56,702 nt of DNA from a virus. Of the stretch, positions 44,476 to 52,929 are shown piece after piece (the stretch's first letter is position 1; each line of letters opens with the position of its first letter). Under the pieces are notes generated by a model, which saw only the letters and a program-made list of their open reading frames with translations, was not told the DNA's origin and did not search any database. Location: the IMG/VR virus record IMGVR_UViG_3300049846_000236, positions 1-56,702 of that record; one strand, given 5' to 3'. Made by a program: the position numbers and the translations under genes.

Positions 44476-47400
44476 TCACACCGAAATTGTCTGGCTATTC
44501 CAAATGTTTGAGTAGTATCTTGGGAGAGAATCTGCTACTGTACGGCTTCCTGGGGCATCCGAGAATGACCCTGTAGTTACATCACCGAGATAGGCCTTGT
44601 AGTTGGCCAGTACCTGCTGGGCTGTAAATGTCTGTGAATAATATGAAACATTTTGGTATCTAGCAGACGACTGTGTTCCAGCGGGGGCTGGAATTCCAAA
44701 ATTCATATTAGCGGTAATAAGGTTAATCTGCGTAGAGGCATTGGTCAGAACGATGTGGTGCCATCTGTTATACCAGGTTGTAGACGTTGCAGCGTTCGCA
44801 GTGGAAACTCCATCAACATATAGTGTTGTAAATCCTGTGGTAGTAAATCCGCCAACGTCATAATACCTCATAGAGTGCTCAGTTCCGTCATAGTAGACAT
44901 AATAACCCTGTGTTTCTGGATAAAGCCAGAACTCTACGGTTCTTATGAGCGGGGTTGGTCCAGCAGTGGTCGCACCGGATCCGCCAGTAGGAATAGACGT
45001 GTTTGTAGTATCATTTACTGGATCTAGTATGATAACTGAGGTGCTTGCCGTAACCCTAGCCCCATTTTCTACATCCTGTCTTATCATTGGTAAATTCTTA
45101 TTAAAGAAGTTTCTCCTGGTTCCTGATTCTAGCAAATCTAAAGAGTTTTCAGAATACTGAACTGAGTCATAGAATCCAATTAATTGTAGTTCGTTTAGTT
45201 TAACCGGATTATAATATGAGTCATCTGTTGTTAGAACCACCTTAGCATAGTTTGCTGTTGGAAGGTTAGTAGGGAACGAGGTGGAGACAAACTCTCTTCC
45301 ATTTGTGGGTGCTGTGTATGACGTGTCATCTACAGATGTTGTTACGGAGATGTTTGAGTTTCTCGGACTCCAATATATTTGTGTTTGCTGAACACTTTCT
45401 GTTCCATCTGATCCCGTTAGAGCAGAAACCTTTACTAATCCAGATTGAGATACATTAAGGCTAGAGCCAAGTTTCGCAGTGAACCCATTTACAGAAGTCT
45501 TATTTGATGTAAACAGGGAAGAATCCTGAACCTCTGGATACAGTTTAAGCAACTTGAAATAGTTATTCCAGGTTCTTAATTCGTCAGCACCGGCCCCCAG
45601 GTGCAGGTATGAATTTTCATCAAACTGCGGGGCTTTTACGCCATTATCAAAGGCGATTTGAGCGGGGCTGGATGTTGTATTAACATATAGACTAAGAATT
45701 CCAAGCCCCCACTCAACGTAGAAGTACGGCATAGTTGCAAGCAGCGAGGAAATGGCTCCCCATGAAGCCTCTGTTGTTGTCAAGTCACCGGCAGTGTTTA
45801 GGTACTTGTATCGAAGGTATAGGTTCTTGTCGGACTTCTTGACAATTTCAATCACGCTATCACCAGCAGTGTTAGAAATTGATGCCAGGCACTGCTCTTG
45901 AATATTATCATTTTCTATGGCAGTAAAGTCTGCGTGGAATCCAAACGCCCCTTGACTTTTTCCTAAGTACCTACCCGCGTTCCTAACCTTAATAAACATC
46001 GAATCCCGAAGATTGATCTCGTCAATATTATACGCGCCCTCGTAATAATTAGTCTCTGCTCCAAGGTAGACAGCCGCCGAATCAATGTAGTGTAACTCAT
46101 TCGCTGCAGCGGTAGAGAAAACCTGAACGCCAAGCCTGCATGACACCGCGCCGACTGGTGCCGTAGCGGTAACGGTGTGCTTAGTCCATGCGGAGGTTGA
46201 GTTTGTTGTTCCAGATCCGCTGACCGCGCTTAAGAACCCCCCGCTCTGATTGTAAAAGTAAATATCTGCCCCTACAGACCTGGTAAGAGATCCCGCGAGG
46301 CTATGAAGTACGCCAGAAATTTTCTGACCAGGGACAATTCCTGATATCCCTGTCTGCCAGTACAACTGCATCGTTCCGGCTGCGTTGGAAGACATTCTTG
46401 CACTTCCGCCAGCATTATGCATAATTGTCGGAGCATGAGCGGCGGTGCAGTTAGTTCCAGCGACCCAACTGTTTAGACCACCATCAACTCTTGATGCCAG
46501 CGTCCCAACGAGGTTCTTTGGATAGTCGGAAGCATCAATTCCGGGTGGAATCCTATAGTCATTTGGCTCATTCCATGTTGTTGAAGAGCCCTCTCTGACC
46601 ATTAGTTCATCAAACCAATATGAGTCCCCGGACACCGGGTTTGTAGAAACTATTCCAATAGTACACGAGGCCGCATTTGCTGGGGCCGTAGCAGTAACTG
46701 CTCTACTCTCCCAAGTATTAGCAACAGCGGTTACGCTGTGTACGTTAGAAACAATATAGGCTCCCCCCGCAGTCCACCAGTCAATAGCGACCTGAGTGTT
46801 TCTGGCGGCAGAGCATCTAATTCTTGCTGTTGCGGTATAAGTCTTTCCCGGCTCCACCGCTGGGCCTGCTCCTCCTGCAATTCCAAAGTTTGTTTGTGCT
46901 ACTCCGGTGCCACTTGTGTATGTAACCTTAAAAGCGTATGATCCTGAATACACCTGGTCTGTTGCTGCTGTAAAGGTATAGGTAAGCGCACCTGGATTAT
47001 ATGTATTTGTAATTCCAGTTGTAACTCCGTTTTCTGCTGTAGCCTGATTCCAGGTCAACAAGTTCCCATAATAACTTGGAGATGTTCTAAGTTCCACCGG
47101 AGGGATTTTCTTAAGACCAACGGAGCCATCATCATTTACAATTACATCGGTAAGTGTGATTGCATTAGACTTCCACCCCAGAGAAGCACCCGACCAGTCG
47201 AAGATTTTAGTTCTATCCTCATCATTGATCTTAATGATCTTTCCACCGAGTGAATTGACAATATCGACCTCTGCAACATTTGGAGTTGACATAAAATAGT
47301 GGTTATTGATTGACGTAGGATCTAGAGCCTGACGATAGAAAGAGACCCCATCAATAATAAACTCTGCAGTTTCAGTTGCTGTCGGAGGCCTATTTGCCAT

Positions 47401-47991
47401 AGTAACGAAGTTGGCTGTTGTATGAGACCAGCCTGGCCCCTGTGAAAGATCTGCTGAATCGACCAACTTCCCATCTACATAGAGGGAAATTTTTGTTGTA
47501 TCATATACCGCTATCACATGATATGTTCTACCGGGCTCCAAATATTTTTGTGTCACTGCCCTAAATGTAGCCGGTGAGGTATCGCTGCCGTTGCTAACTA
47601 CAAACCTGAGACTATTATTTACACAATAAATTCCATTTTCCATTACATAGGCAGACGAGGCTGCTTGTGGGGCAAAAAGGATGCTCTCTCTGGTCCCGCC
47701 GACCGGCTGGAAGGTAAATTCAACGCTAAATGGAATGTGGTTCCTATTTACCTCCCACGCCTCCATAGCGGGGTAAGTTAGTTTGTGGTTTGAGTTATAA
47801 AACCTGTACGCAATATCGCTGCTAGAACCGGTGACCAGCGGACGATAACCCCTATCAATCAGATCTGTTGCTTCTGTGATAGTGGCTGTCTTACCATTTC
47901 CTGAAAGGTCTGTTTCCGAAGTTCCTGATGGGGCGGTGATCATCCAGAAGCCAGCAGGCCTATCGGCTAGTACGGTTTGGACATAACTCAT
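44476..47991 (-). CDS. large LamG/carbohydrate-binding virion protein
   Basis: 1,171 residues with a concanavalin-like (LamG) domain at each end. The N-terminal one starts MSYVQTVLADRPAGFWMITA and contains FSVEFTFQP and ISLYVDGKLVDSA. The C-terminal one contains EFWLYPETQGYYVYYDGTE, TTLYVDGVSTANA and WYNRWHHIVLTN. Two jelly-roll, CBM-like modules lie between (YAFKVTYTSGTGVAQTNF; YWFDELMVREGS; ELHYIDSAAVYLGAE). A saccharide-binding role at the cell surface is likely. I choose ATG 47991, which fits the family N-terminus, over TTG 48027, which sits against the terminator stem; neither has a strong ribosome-binding site. Confidence 0.78.
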   Translation of the reverse strand: MSYVQTVLADRPAGFWMITAPSGTSETDLSGNGKTATITEATDLIDRGYRPLVTGSSSDIAYRFYNSNHKLTYPAMEAWEVNRNHIPFSVEFTFQPVGGTRESILFAPQAASSAYVMENGIYCVNNSLRFVVSNGSDTSPATFRAVTQKYLEPGRTYHVIAVYDTTKISLYVDGKLVDSADLSQGPGWSHTTANFVTMANRPPTATETAEFIIDGVSFYRQALDPTSINNHYFMSTPNVAEVDIVNSLGGKIIKINDEDRTKIFDWSGASLGWKSNAITLTDVIVNDDGSVGLKKIPPVELRTSPSYYGNLLTWNQATAENGVTTGITNTYNPGALTYTFTAATDQVYSGSYAFKVTYTSGTGVAQTNFGIAGGAGPAVEPGKTYTATARIRCSAARNTQVAIDWWTAGGAYIVSNVHSVTAVANTWESRAVTATAPANAASCTIGIVSTNPVSGDSYWFDELMVREGSSTTWNEPNDYRIPPGIDASDYPKNLVGTLASRVDGGLNSWVAGTNCTAAHAPTIMHNAGGSARMSSNAAGTMQLYWQTGISGIVPGQKISGVLHSLAGSLTRSVGADIYFYNQSGGFLSAVSGSGTTNSTSAWTKHTVTATAPVGAVSCRLGVQVFSTAAANELHYIDSAAVYLGAETNYYEGAYNIDEINLRDSMFIKVRNAGRYLGKSQGAFGFHADFTAIENDNIQEQCLASISNTAGDSVIEIVKKSDKNLYLRYKYLNTAGDLTTTEASWGAISSLLATMPYFYVEWGLGILSLYVNTTSSPAQIAFDNGVKAPQFDENSYLHLGAGADELRTWNNYFKLLKLYPEVQDSSLFTSNKTSVNGFTAKLGSSLNVSQSGLVKVSALTGSDGTESVQQTQIYWSPRNSNISVTTSVDDTSYTAPTNGREFVSTSFPTNLPTANYAKVVLTTDDSYYNPVKLNELQLIGFYDSVQYSENSLDLLESGTRRNFFNKNLPMIRQDVENGARVTASTSVIILDPVNDTTNTSIPTGGSGATTAGPTPLIRTVEFWLYPETQGYYVYYDGTEHSMRYYDVGGFTTTGFTTLYVDGVSTANAATSTTWYNRWHHIVLTNASTQINLITANMNFGIPAPAGTQSSARYQNVSYYSQTFTAQQVLANYKAYLGDVTTGSFSDAPGSRTVADSLPRYYSNIWNSQTISV

Positions 47992-48027
47992 ATCCTTGAT
48001 TATATCGCTGATTGGGGTAAAAAGCAA

Positions 48028-48054
48028 TTACCCCCGGAGATCATCCGGGGGTAA
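48028..48054 (-). terminator. terminator before the LamG gene
   Basis: Perfect 11-bp stem (TTACCCCCGGA and its complement) with a five-base loop, followed on the minus strand by TTGCTTTTTACC. It ends the transcript that includes the peptidase and reductase genes and separates it from the structural genes. Confidence 0.85.
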
Positions 48055-48069
48055 CGCTGTAACTACCAT

Positions 48070-48155
48070 CCTAAGGCGCACTGCACTTAGGCCCAACGAG
48101 TTCTCCGCGCCTCAGCACGGGCGGACCCGTTCTACCCGTACCACCACAGTACGGG
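48070..48155 (-). ncRNA. three-hairpin intergenic segment of unknown role
   Basis: Between the peptidase stop and the terminator the minus strand can form three further hairpins: CCCGTAC/GTACGGG (48135-48155, 7-base loop), ACGGG/CCCGT (48117-48130, 4-base loop) and CCTAAG/CTTAGG (48070-48091, 10-base loop). No reading frame or tRNA shape was found. It could be a 3' UTR element, a small RNA processed from the message, or a recognition site. Confidence 0.35.
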
Positions 48156-48158
48156 GGA

Positions 48159-48752
48159 TTATCTCCTAAAGAGATTGCGGAGTTTCTTACGAGCGTCCGA
48201 CAATTTCTTGGAAAGACTAGTGATCTGCCTTCTCGTAGCCTCTACTGCAACCCAAAGATTGTAGTTGAAAATGGTTCTCTTAATATTCGGTGGGAACCAT
48301 GTTGGGTCGTCCCCTCCACCGGCCAGACCATCCTGGTGAATATAGTAGTCATCTACCTGTCCAGGGACATACTGACCAACAGGGGCAACCCACTTCTGCT
48401 TGTATTTTGGAAGCGAAATCATATGAATGTGATATGAGAATCCCTGCGCGGGGGTGCGAACCCAGGCAGCCCAACCGTTCTTACGGAGGAACTTCTGAGC
48501 CTCGTACCAGTCCATTCCAACAATCTGTACGTCGAGTACAGCATCCTTATCGTGGGTGCCAGCACTTGCCTCTACAGTTGTGTTGTATGAACCCTGAATA
48601 ATACGCAGGACATACTGCTTCCTGTTCTTCTCACCGAGTTTTCTTAGGCGATACTTAGTACGGTCTAGGTGCTCGGCGGTGCGCTTGGAGCACTTAAACT
48701 GTGTGCCATAAATGTTCGGCTGCGAGTAATAGACAATATCTGATTGTGCCAT
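48159..48752 (-). CDS. putative peptidoglycan peptidase (M15-like endolysin)
   Basis: 197 residues. The zinc-ligand pattern of M15 peptidases is present: SAGTHDKDAVLD supplies H67 and D74 (spacing H-x6-D) and SYHIHM supplies the third histidine near residue 108-110. Such enzymes cut stem peptides or cross-links of peptidoglycan. The C-terminal region is basic and helical (SLSKKLSDARKKLRNLFRR), which may bind the wall. No signal peptide, so release would need a holin. It is a strong candidate for the endolysin, although it lies far from the putative holin at 6465. Confidence 0.72.
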   Translation of the reverse strand: MAQSDIVYYSQPNIYGTQFKCSKRTAEHLDRTKYRLRKLGEKNRKQYVLRIIQGSYNTTVEASAGTHDKDAVLDVQIVGMDWYEAQKFLRKNGWAAWVRTPAQGFSYHIHMISLPKYKQKWVAPVGQYVPGQVDDYYIHQDGLAGGGDDPTWFPPNIKRTIFNYNLWVAVEATRRQITSLSKKLSDARKKLRNLFRR

Positions 48753-48764
48753 ACTGCAATTATA

Positions 48765-50726
48765 TCATGCAGAAATTTCGATTGCACTGGTCAGATCGAC
48801 TACATCACAGTTTCCGGCGGTGCAAGCCAGTTCCTGACTTCCGGTGGTTGAATCGATCAACTCGTAAAGTGCTAGGTCGGACCAACGGATCTCAGCGGGC
48901 ATCTTAGCCTTTAGAGCGTTGTATTCTTCCTCAGAAACTGGCTGGTACGGGGCCTGCTGGTAGGTGTGATCGTCGTATGGCAAGAATGACAGGCCACCAA
49001 CGTCCTCCCAGTTTTCGTAGATCCATGCGGCTACATCGACCCACTCCTCGTCGCGTACCGAAACGGTGATCGACGGATTGTGCTCAGTCCAGTGCTTTTT
49101 GTAGACCTTCCAAATGTTGAGGTGGTCAATTGCACTGATATCACGACCGACCTTGGCATTTTCTGGTGCCTTGATCGGGAAGGAGAACACTGTCGAGGTT
49201 TCCGGGGCCATGAGGTCAGCCTCATATGGGATTCCGATTTCCTTAAGGAATACCGTCAGCGGATCCTTATTATCTGCACGAACTGTGCGAATGTAGAAGT
49301 TGCTGTACCAGAAGTGCATTCCAGAGGATACCTCGGTCAACTGAGATACTGTGCCGGAAGGCTTGACAGTGGTAATTGCCGTCGATGGGTTAATACCCAT
49401 CTGCTTGGCAACGAGCGCGTTAGTCTCGATTGCCAACTCGCGCAATTCGTCTAGCCACGCTGCGGCCTTGTCGAGTCCCTCAGAGCCATTAAGAACCGGG
49501 TGTGCCATCTGACCTGTGAGAGAAACACCGAGCAGGCGCTCCTCTTCACAGTTATCTCTCCATACCTTACGAAGATACTTAAAATTAGTCAGTGACGACT
49601 GAATCGTACCCAATACGGCTGCTGTTGCGACCTTAGACTTAAGGTCTTGAAGGCGGTCTGTGTCTCTGACAACGACTTCTGTAAGGTTACAAAACTGGTT
49701 CGGACGGAGGAGAATTTCTCCACAAGGATTGGTAAATGCAACCTTAGAACCGTCGCGGCGTCCGTTACTGGAAGCGTGCCTACGGTTTCCTTCCTTATTG
49801 AAGATTCCTCGCTCACCGGACTGACTCTCCCATAGGTGACTCCATTCTGTTAGGAACTGCCCAACTGAGGGCTTAGTGTTGTAAACCGCCGAGTTGTTGG
49901 CTAGACGGCGCTGGGGCTCTGTCTCCCACCACTTACCGGACTTGGCCTTGGCCATATCGAAATCACCCAGGTCAGACCCAGAAATCATGGCAGAACGACG
50001 AACACCGCCAACTACTACGACCTCCCCGATCTTACACATAATGTCGTGGGCTTCGATTGGCTGCAACTTGCGTCCTGCTGCATTGGTGAAAATGCCAACT
50101 ACGAACTCGAATAGGTCTGCTAGCGGTTCCGGCCCGCTGGCGCGGCCACCGAAAGTCTTTAGCCGAGCACCGGCAGGACGCACCTTGTCCATGTTCCAGG
50201 TGGGAATCTGACCTGCGTAGAGCATGGCAATAAGTTCACGAAGCGCACGAGCCCAACCTGCCTTAGAATCCTCTACGACAATAACTGTGTCAGAGTTCTC
50301 GAAGTGCTCATTAACTGCGGGGAGTTGTGATACATACTCCTGCTCAACAGAAAAGCCTACTCCGGTTCCGCACATAAGAACATACATTGCTTCATCGAAC
50401 GCACGAATAGAATCAACTGCGATGAAGGAGCAGTTGTATCCAGCGGTGTGGTCACGCTCTAGTGCTGGCCCTGCTGTCATGAGGGCACGCATCGAAGGCA
50501 TTACCTCATGGTTAAGGATCGACTGCCTAGCGCCTTCCTTAAACTTGTCATTCTTCCAGCCATAAGTCTTACTGGCGTAGTCAAACATAAACTCTGTGTA
50601 ACGGTCAACCGTCTCACTCCACGTTTCACGACGGTTCTCTTCCTCGATCCAACGCGCATACCGCGACACCGCGATAAAATTTCGATAGGGGTCGATGATC
50701 GAGCCCTTCTCGTCTACCAATTTCAT
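48765..50726 (-). CDS. nrdJ: adenosylcobalamin-dependent ribonucleotide reductase (class II)
   Basis: 653 residues. Converts ribonucleotides to deoxyribonucleotides for phage DNA synthesis, using vitamin B12 to make the thiyl radical. Active-site loop FTNPCGEILLRPNQFCNLTEV carries the NPCGE motif, with the radical cysteine and the glutamate. TVKPSGTVSQLTEVSSG follows, and the C-terminal redox pair is ACTAGNC (two cysteines five apart), as in the monomeric Lactobacillus-type enzyme. Length suits the monomeric subtype. The host must therefore supply or make cobalamin. It has its own promoter and may share a transcript with the peptidase downstream, ending at 48028. Confidence 0.93.
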   Translation of the reverse strand: MKLVDEKGSIIDPYRNFIAVSRYARWIEEENRRETWSETVDRYTEFMFDYASKTYGWKNDKFKEGARQSILNHEVMPSMRALMTAGPALERDHTAGYNCSFIAVDSIRAFDEAMYVLMCGTGVGFSVEQEYVSQLPAVNEHFENSDTVIVVEDSKAGWARALRELIAMLYAGQIPTWNMDKVRPAGARLKTFGGRASGPEPLADLFEFVVGIFTNAAGRKLQPIEAHDIMCKIGEVVVVGGVRRSAMISGSDLGDFDMAKAKSGKWWETEPQRRLANNSAVYNTKPSVGQFLTEWSHLWESQSGERGIFNKEGNRRHASSNGRRDGSKVAFTNPCGEILLRPNQFCNLTEVVVRDTDRLQDLKSKVATAAVLGTIQSSLTNFKYLRKVWRDNCEEERLLGVSLTGQMAHPVLNGSEGLDKAAAWLDELRELAIETNALVAKQMGINPSTAITTVKPSGTVSQLTEVSSGMHFWYSNFYIRTVRADNKDPLTVFLKEIGIPYEADLMAPETSTVFSFPIKAPENAKVGRDISAIDHLNIWKVYKKHWTEHNPSITVSVRDEEWVDVAAWIYENWEDVGGLSFLPYDDHTYQQAPYQPVSEEEYNALKAKMPAEIRWSDLALYELIDSTTGSQELACTAGNCDVVDLTSAIEISA

Positions 50727-50781
50727 ATAAAGTTCTCCCTAAAGTGCGCGTTCCAGCGCCAAAGATTTTGATGTTCTAACT

Positions 50782-50790
50782 AGTATACCA
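50782..50790 (-). promoter_or_regulatory. extended -10 promoter of the reductase gene
   Basis: Minus strand TGGTATACT, about 49 bases upstream of the predicted initiation codon. It is nearly identical to the SSB promoter TGGTATAAT. No good -35. Confidence 0.6.
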
Positions 50791-50814
50791 CCGCTACTTT
50801 AGGTGATCAGATCG

Positions 50815-51801
50815 TTACGAAAATTTTTCAACGATGTGATCGAACGCGGTGCGAGTCACTTCTAACCAATCATAGTGCTCATGAATTTCCGGCGCAACTT
50901 GGAAAGCCTTTTCGGAAAACGTCTCGTAGTCGTCTGCAACTCTCTGCATCTGTTCCTTTAGAGACTCGAAGTTAGGCTCTAGCACCTTGCCAGGGTGAAC
51001 GTCTGGCCACAGTGAGTCCACCTCGCGGTCTGCAACGTCTAGACCGACCGAGAATTGACTGTATGGGGCCCAAGTAGGGTTAAGAATTGTAGGCATTCCT
51101 GAGGCCATCGCTTGAAGCGGGATGAACCCAAAGCCCTCACCGTAGGAAGGGTACAAAAGAACATGATGTTGGTTGTAAAGTGCTACCATTTCATCTCCGG
51201 AGATAACCTCCTTGATTACCTTAACATTTTTCTTTAGATCCGCTGGTCCTGCGAGGCTGCCGTCTGGCAACTTGGCCCGGACAGTTGAATAACCGTTCGC
51301 CTTGATGGTAAGTTGATACCTAGGATCTTCCCCGAAGACCTCCATGAATGCATCGAACACCATTTGTCCACACTTGCGGTGTGCCGGTTCTCCTACATGT
51401 AAAAATTTGAGTCTACTAGCAGGCTTCGGCCTTCTAAAAGGTTGCCAAACATGCTCAATTCCATGTTCGTAAACAAAGAGGGGTTTAGTAACTCCGGCAT
51501 CTCTAAAAACCTTTTTACACCAGGGGGAAGTTGTCCACACTTCATCACAATTATTCATAGCATCTACCCATCCATCGTGTAATGCTGTAGATTCCCAGGG
51601 GGTATATCCAATGGTATACTGTCCTGGGTGCCACTGGAAATAATAAGGCTGGGTAAAGTTAAGTAGTACAGGGCTGCCCGGATGATTAAACGGAGTAGTA
51701 TGTCCTAGTTCCTGAAGCGATTTTACTATGTTGTATCCGGCATATCCATACCCCTGGGTAATTTCCAATCCCCCAGCGTGAGTGTGAAAGGCTATCTCCA
51801 T
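50815..51801 (-). CDS. glycosyltransferase, GT-B fold (GT4 family)
   Basis: 328 residues. N-terminal Rossmann-type half begins MEIAFHTHAGGLEITQGYGY; the C-terminal half has the nucleotide-sugar binding region with LYPSYGEGFGFIPLQAMASG, the E-x7-E-like motif of GT4 enzymes. It should transfer a sugar from an activated donor. Target unknown: phage DNA bases, a virion protein or the host envelope are all possible. ATG 51801 is preceded by AAGGAGA; a frame starting eight codons earlier is not supported. It is the last gene of the minus-strand arm. Confidence 0.85.
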   Translation of the reverse strand: MEIAFHTHAGGLEITQGYGYAGYNIVKSLQELGHTTPFNHPGSPVLLNFTQPYYFQWHPGQYTIGYTPWESTALHDGWVDAMNNCDEVWTTSPWCKKVFRDAGVTKPLFVYEHGIEHVWQPFRRPKPASRLKFLHVGEPAHRKCGQMVFDAFMEVFGEDPRYQLTIKANGYSTVRAKLPDGSLAGPADLKKNVKVIKEVISGDEMVALYNQHHVLLYPSYGEGFGFIPLQAMASGMPTILNPTWAPYSQFSVGLDVADREVDSLWPDVHPGKVLEPNFESLKEQMQRVADDYETFSEKAFQVAPEIHEHYDWLEVTRTAFDHIVEKFS

Positions 51802-51823
51802 CGTTCTCCTTGTGTAGGACAAC

Positions 51824-51832
51824 ATTCTACCA
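51824..51832 (-). promoter_or_regulatory. extended -10 promoter of the glycosyltransferase gene
   Basis: Minus strand TGGTAGAAT, predicted start near 51817, leader of about 16 bases with AAGGAGA. It is divergent from the plus-strand promoter at 51893. Confidence 0.55.
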
Positions 51833-51892
51833 ATCTTTTGGCCCTAAAGCCACTTTGTATATGTATTCATGATCATGCATACCAATTCACAG

Positions 51893-51921
51893 TTGACACA
51901 GGAAGCCGGAACCCCTAAAAT
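51893..51921 (+). promoter_or_regulatory. consensus promoter of the plus-strand arm
   Basis: TTGACA (51893-51898), 17 bases, TAAAAT (51916-51921). The A of the next ATG is at 51928, seven bases after the -10, so the transcript should start at the initiation codon. This is one of the best sigma70-like matches in the window. Confidence 0.85.
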
Positions 51922-51927
51922 AGTATT

Positions 51928-52206
51928 ATGTTAGTAGGAAATACTATAGTATCAGGAATTCATAGATATAGAAGAGAATATGTAGATACTAATATTCTAC
52001 CTGATCTATATTGTTCCAAAAATGACGGCACGCACCTTCCATTGGTAGTCCGAGTAGACAACCATGACAACGTATACTTATACTGTTTGTCCTGTGACTT
52101 TGAGAAGCGTGCCGGTCTTGTGACCTTGGACACACTCATGCGCCTAATGCGCTGGCGAGACTTGAATCCGTCACTGCCCTTCCTTGACACTGAAATAACC
52201 GTCTGA
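51928..52206 (+). CDS. small protein with leaderless mRNA
   Basis: 92 residues with four features: a basic N-terminal part (SGIHRYRREYVDT), a possible metal site with single cysteines (LYCSKN; LYCLSCDFEK), no membrane helix and a short acidic end. The YCLSC pair with a preceding DLYC could be a zinc knuckle. No ribosome-binding site lies upstream and the promoter fits a leaderless start. First gene of the plus-strand arm, so possibly expressed early. Function unknown. Confidence 0.7.
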   Translation: MLVGNTIVSGIHRYRREYVDTNILPDLYCSKNDGTHLPLVVRVDNHDNVYLYCLSCDFEKRAGLVTLDTLMRLMRWRDLNPSLPFLDTEITV

Positions 52207-52217
52207 TAGACTAGTTA

Positions 52218-52240
52218 CTCCTTCTGTGTTGCGGAAGGAG
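52218..52240 (+). promoter_or_regulatory. hairpin that sequesters a ribosome-binding site
   Basis: CTCCTTC (52218-52224) can pair with GAAGGAG (52234-52240). The second arm is the Shine-Dalgarno sequence of the gene at 52246, so folding of the message would hide it. Loop of nine bases. Confidence 0.5.
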
Positions 52241-52245
52241 AAAAC

Positions 52246-52845
52246 ATGACGAAAATAATGGCAATATCCCTCGTCCCCGTTCTGATGGTTGTAGGATTTC
52301 TTGCACATCAGGAGACACCGAGGCCAAGCCAAGATGCTAAGTCTGTCGCTATCGACGCAACACCGCCTGTTAAAAACAATGAGTCCGCCAAGGACTTGCA
52401 GCGCAGAAGGACAGCAGTATTACTACAGGCCTCCCGCGATAAAGAGCGGGAGAATAGAATTTGGCGTCGTGAGAGAGCGGAGGCCAGAGCAGAAGCGCGA
52501 GCAGAACGTAGAGCAGCAATTGCCGAACGTGAAGCGGAGGCCGAAGCAGCAACCCGAGCAGGAACACGCTCAGGGTCGAGCACTTTGCCCGACCTGTTGT
52601 TGTTAATTAGAGAGCATGAGTCTGGTGGAAATTATCAGGCTTATAACCCTTCGGGGTGTATTGGTGGGTGCTATGGAGCATACCAGATGACAGCAGAATA
52701 CATGGATGATTGGGCCCGCGAAGCGGGATACCCTGATTATGCGTATGTTGGATTCTGGCCCGCCGAGATACAGGATGCGGTGGCTCTCTATAAATTCAAT
52801 CAGACTGGTGGTGCCCTATGGTGCGACTGGACCGATTATTGTTGA
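52246..52845 (+). CDS. membrane-anchored lysozyme-like (transglycosylase) protein
   Basis: 199 residues. An N-terminal hydrophobic stretch (AISLVPVLMVVGFLAH) works as signal anchor. A long Arg/Glu/Ala-rich coiled coil (about 60-115) follows, and the C-terminal 80 residues hold a lysozyme-like fold: LIREHESGGNYQAYNPSG with the catalytic-glutamate candidate in HESGG, then GGCYGAYQMTAEYMDDWA. This resembles Rpf/SLT-type domains of actinobacterial secreted proteins. The active domain would lie outside the cell membrane, facing the wall. Possible roles: local wall remodelling or lysis. AAGGAG is within the hairpin at 52218-52240. Confidence 0.78.
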   Translation: MTKIMAISLVPVLMVVGFLAHQETPRPSQDAKSVAIDATPPVKNNESAKDLQRRRTAVLLQASRDKERENRIWRRERAEARAEARAERRAAIAEREAEAEAATRAGTRSGSSTLPDLLLLIREHESGGNYQAYNPSGCIGGCYGAYQMTAEYMDDWAREAGYPDYAYVGFWPAEIQDAVALYKFNQTGGALWCDWTDYC

Positions 52846-52869
52846 TTACTCCATGTGAGTGAACGGCTA

Positions 52870-52908
52870 TTGACAGTTACCCCCATTCTTGATAGAGTGG
52901 GGGTAACT
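52870..52908 (+). promoter_or_regulatory. promoter with flanking inverted repeat (operator-like)
   Basis: TTGACA (52870-52875), 17 bases, TAGAGT (52893-52898) with TGA before it. A perfect 10-bp inverted repeat, AGTTACCCCC (52875-52884) and its complement (52899-52908), brackets the -10. It may be a repressor site on DNA, or a hairpin ending transcripts from the upstream gene. Confidence 0.65.
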
Positions 52909-52929
52909 GCTATCCAAGGGAGGATAACT

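Noticed and set aside
52855-52929. 25-codon extension of the LPHTG protein to 52855
   Set aside because: It would place non-secretory residues ahead of a standard signal peptide and runs over the promoter; ATG 52930 has the better ribosome-binding site.
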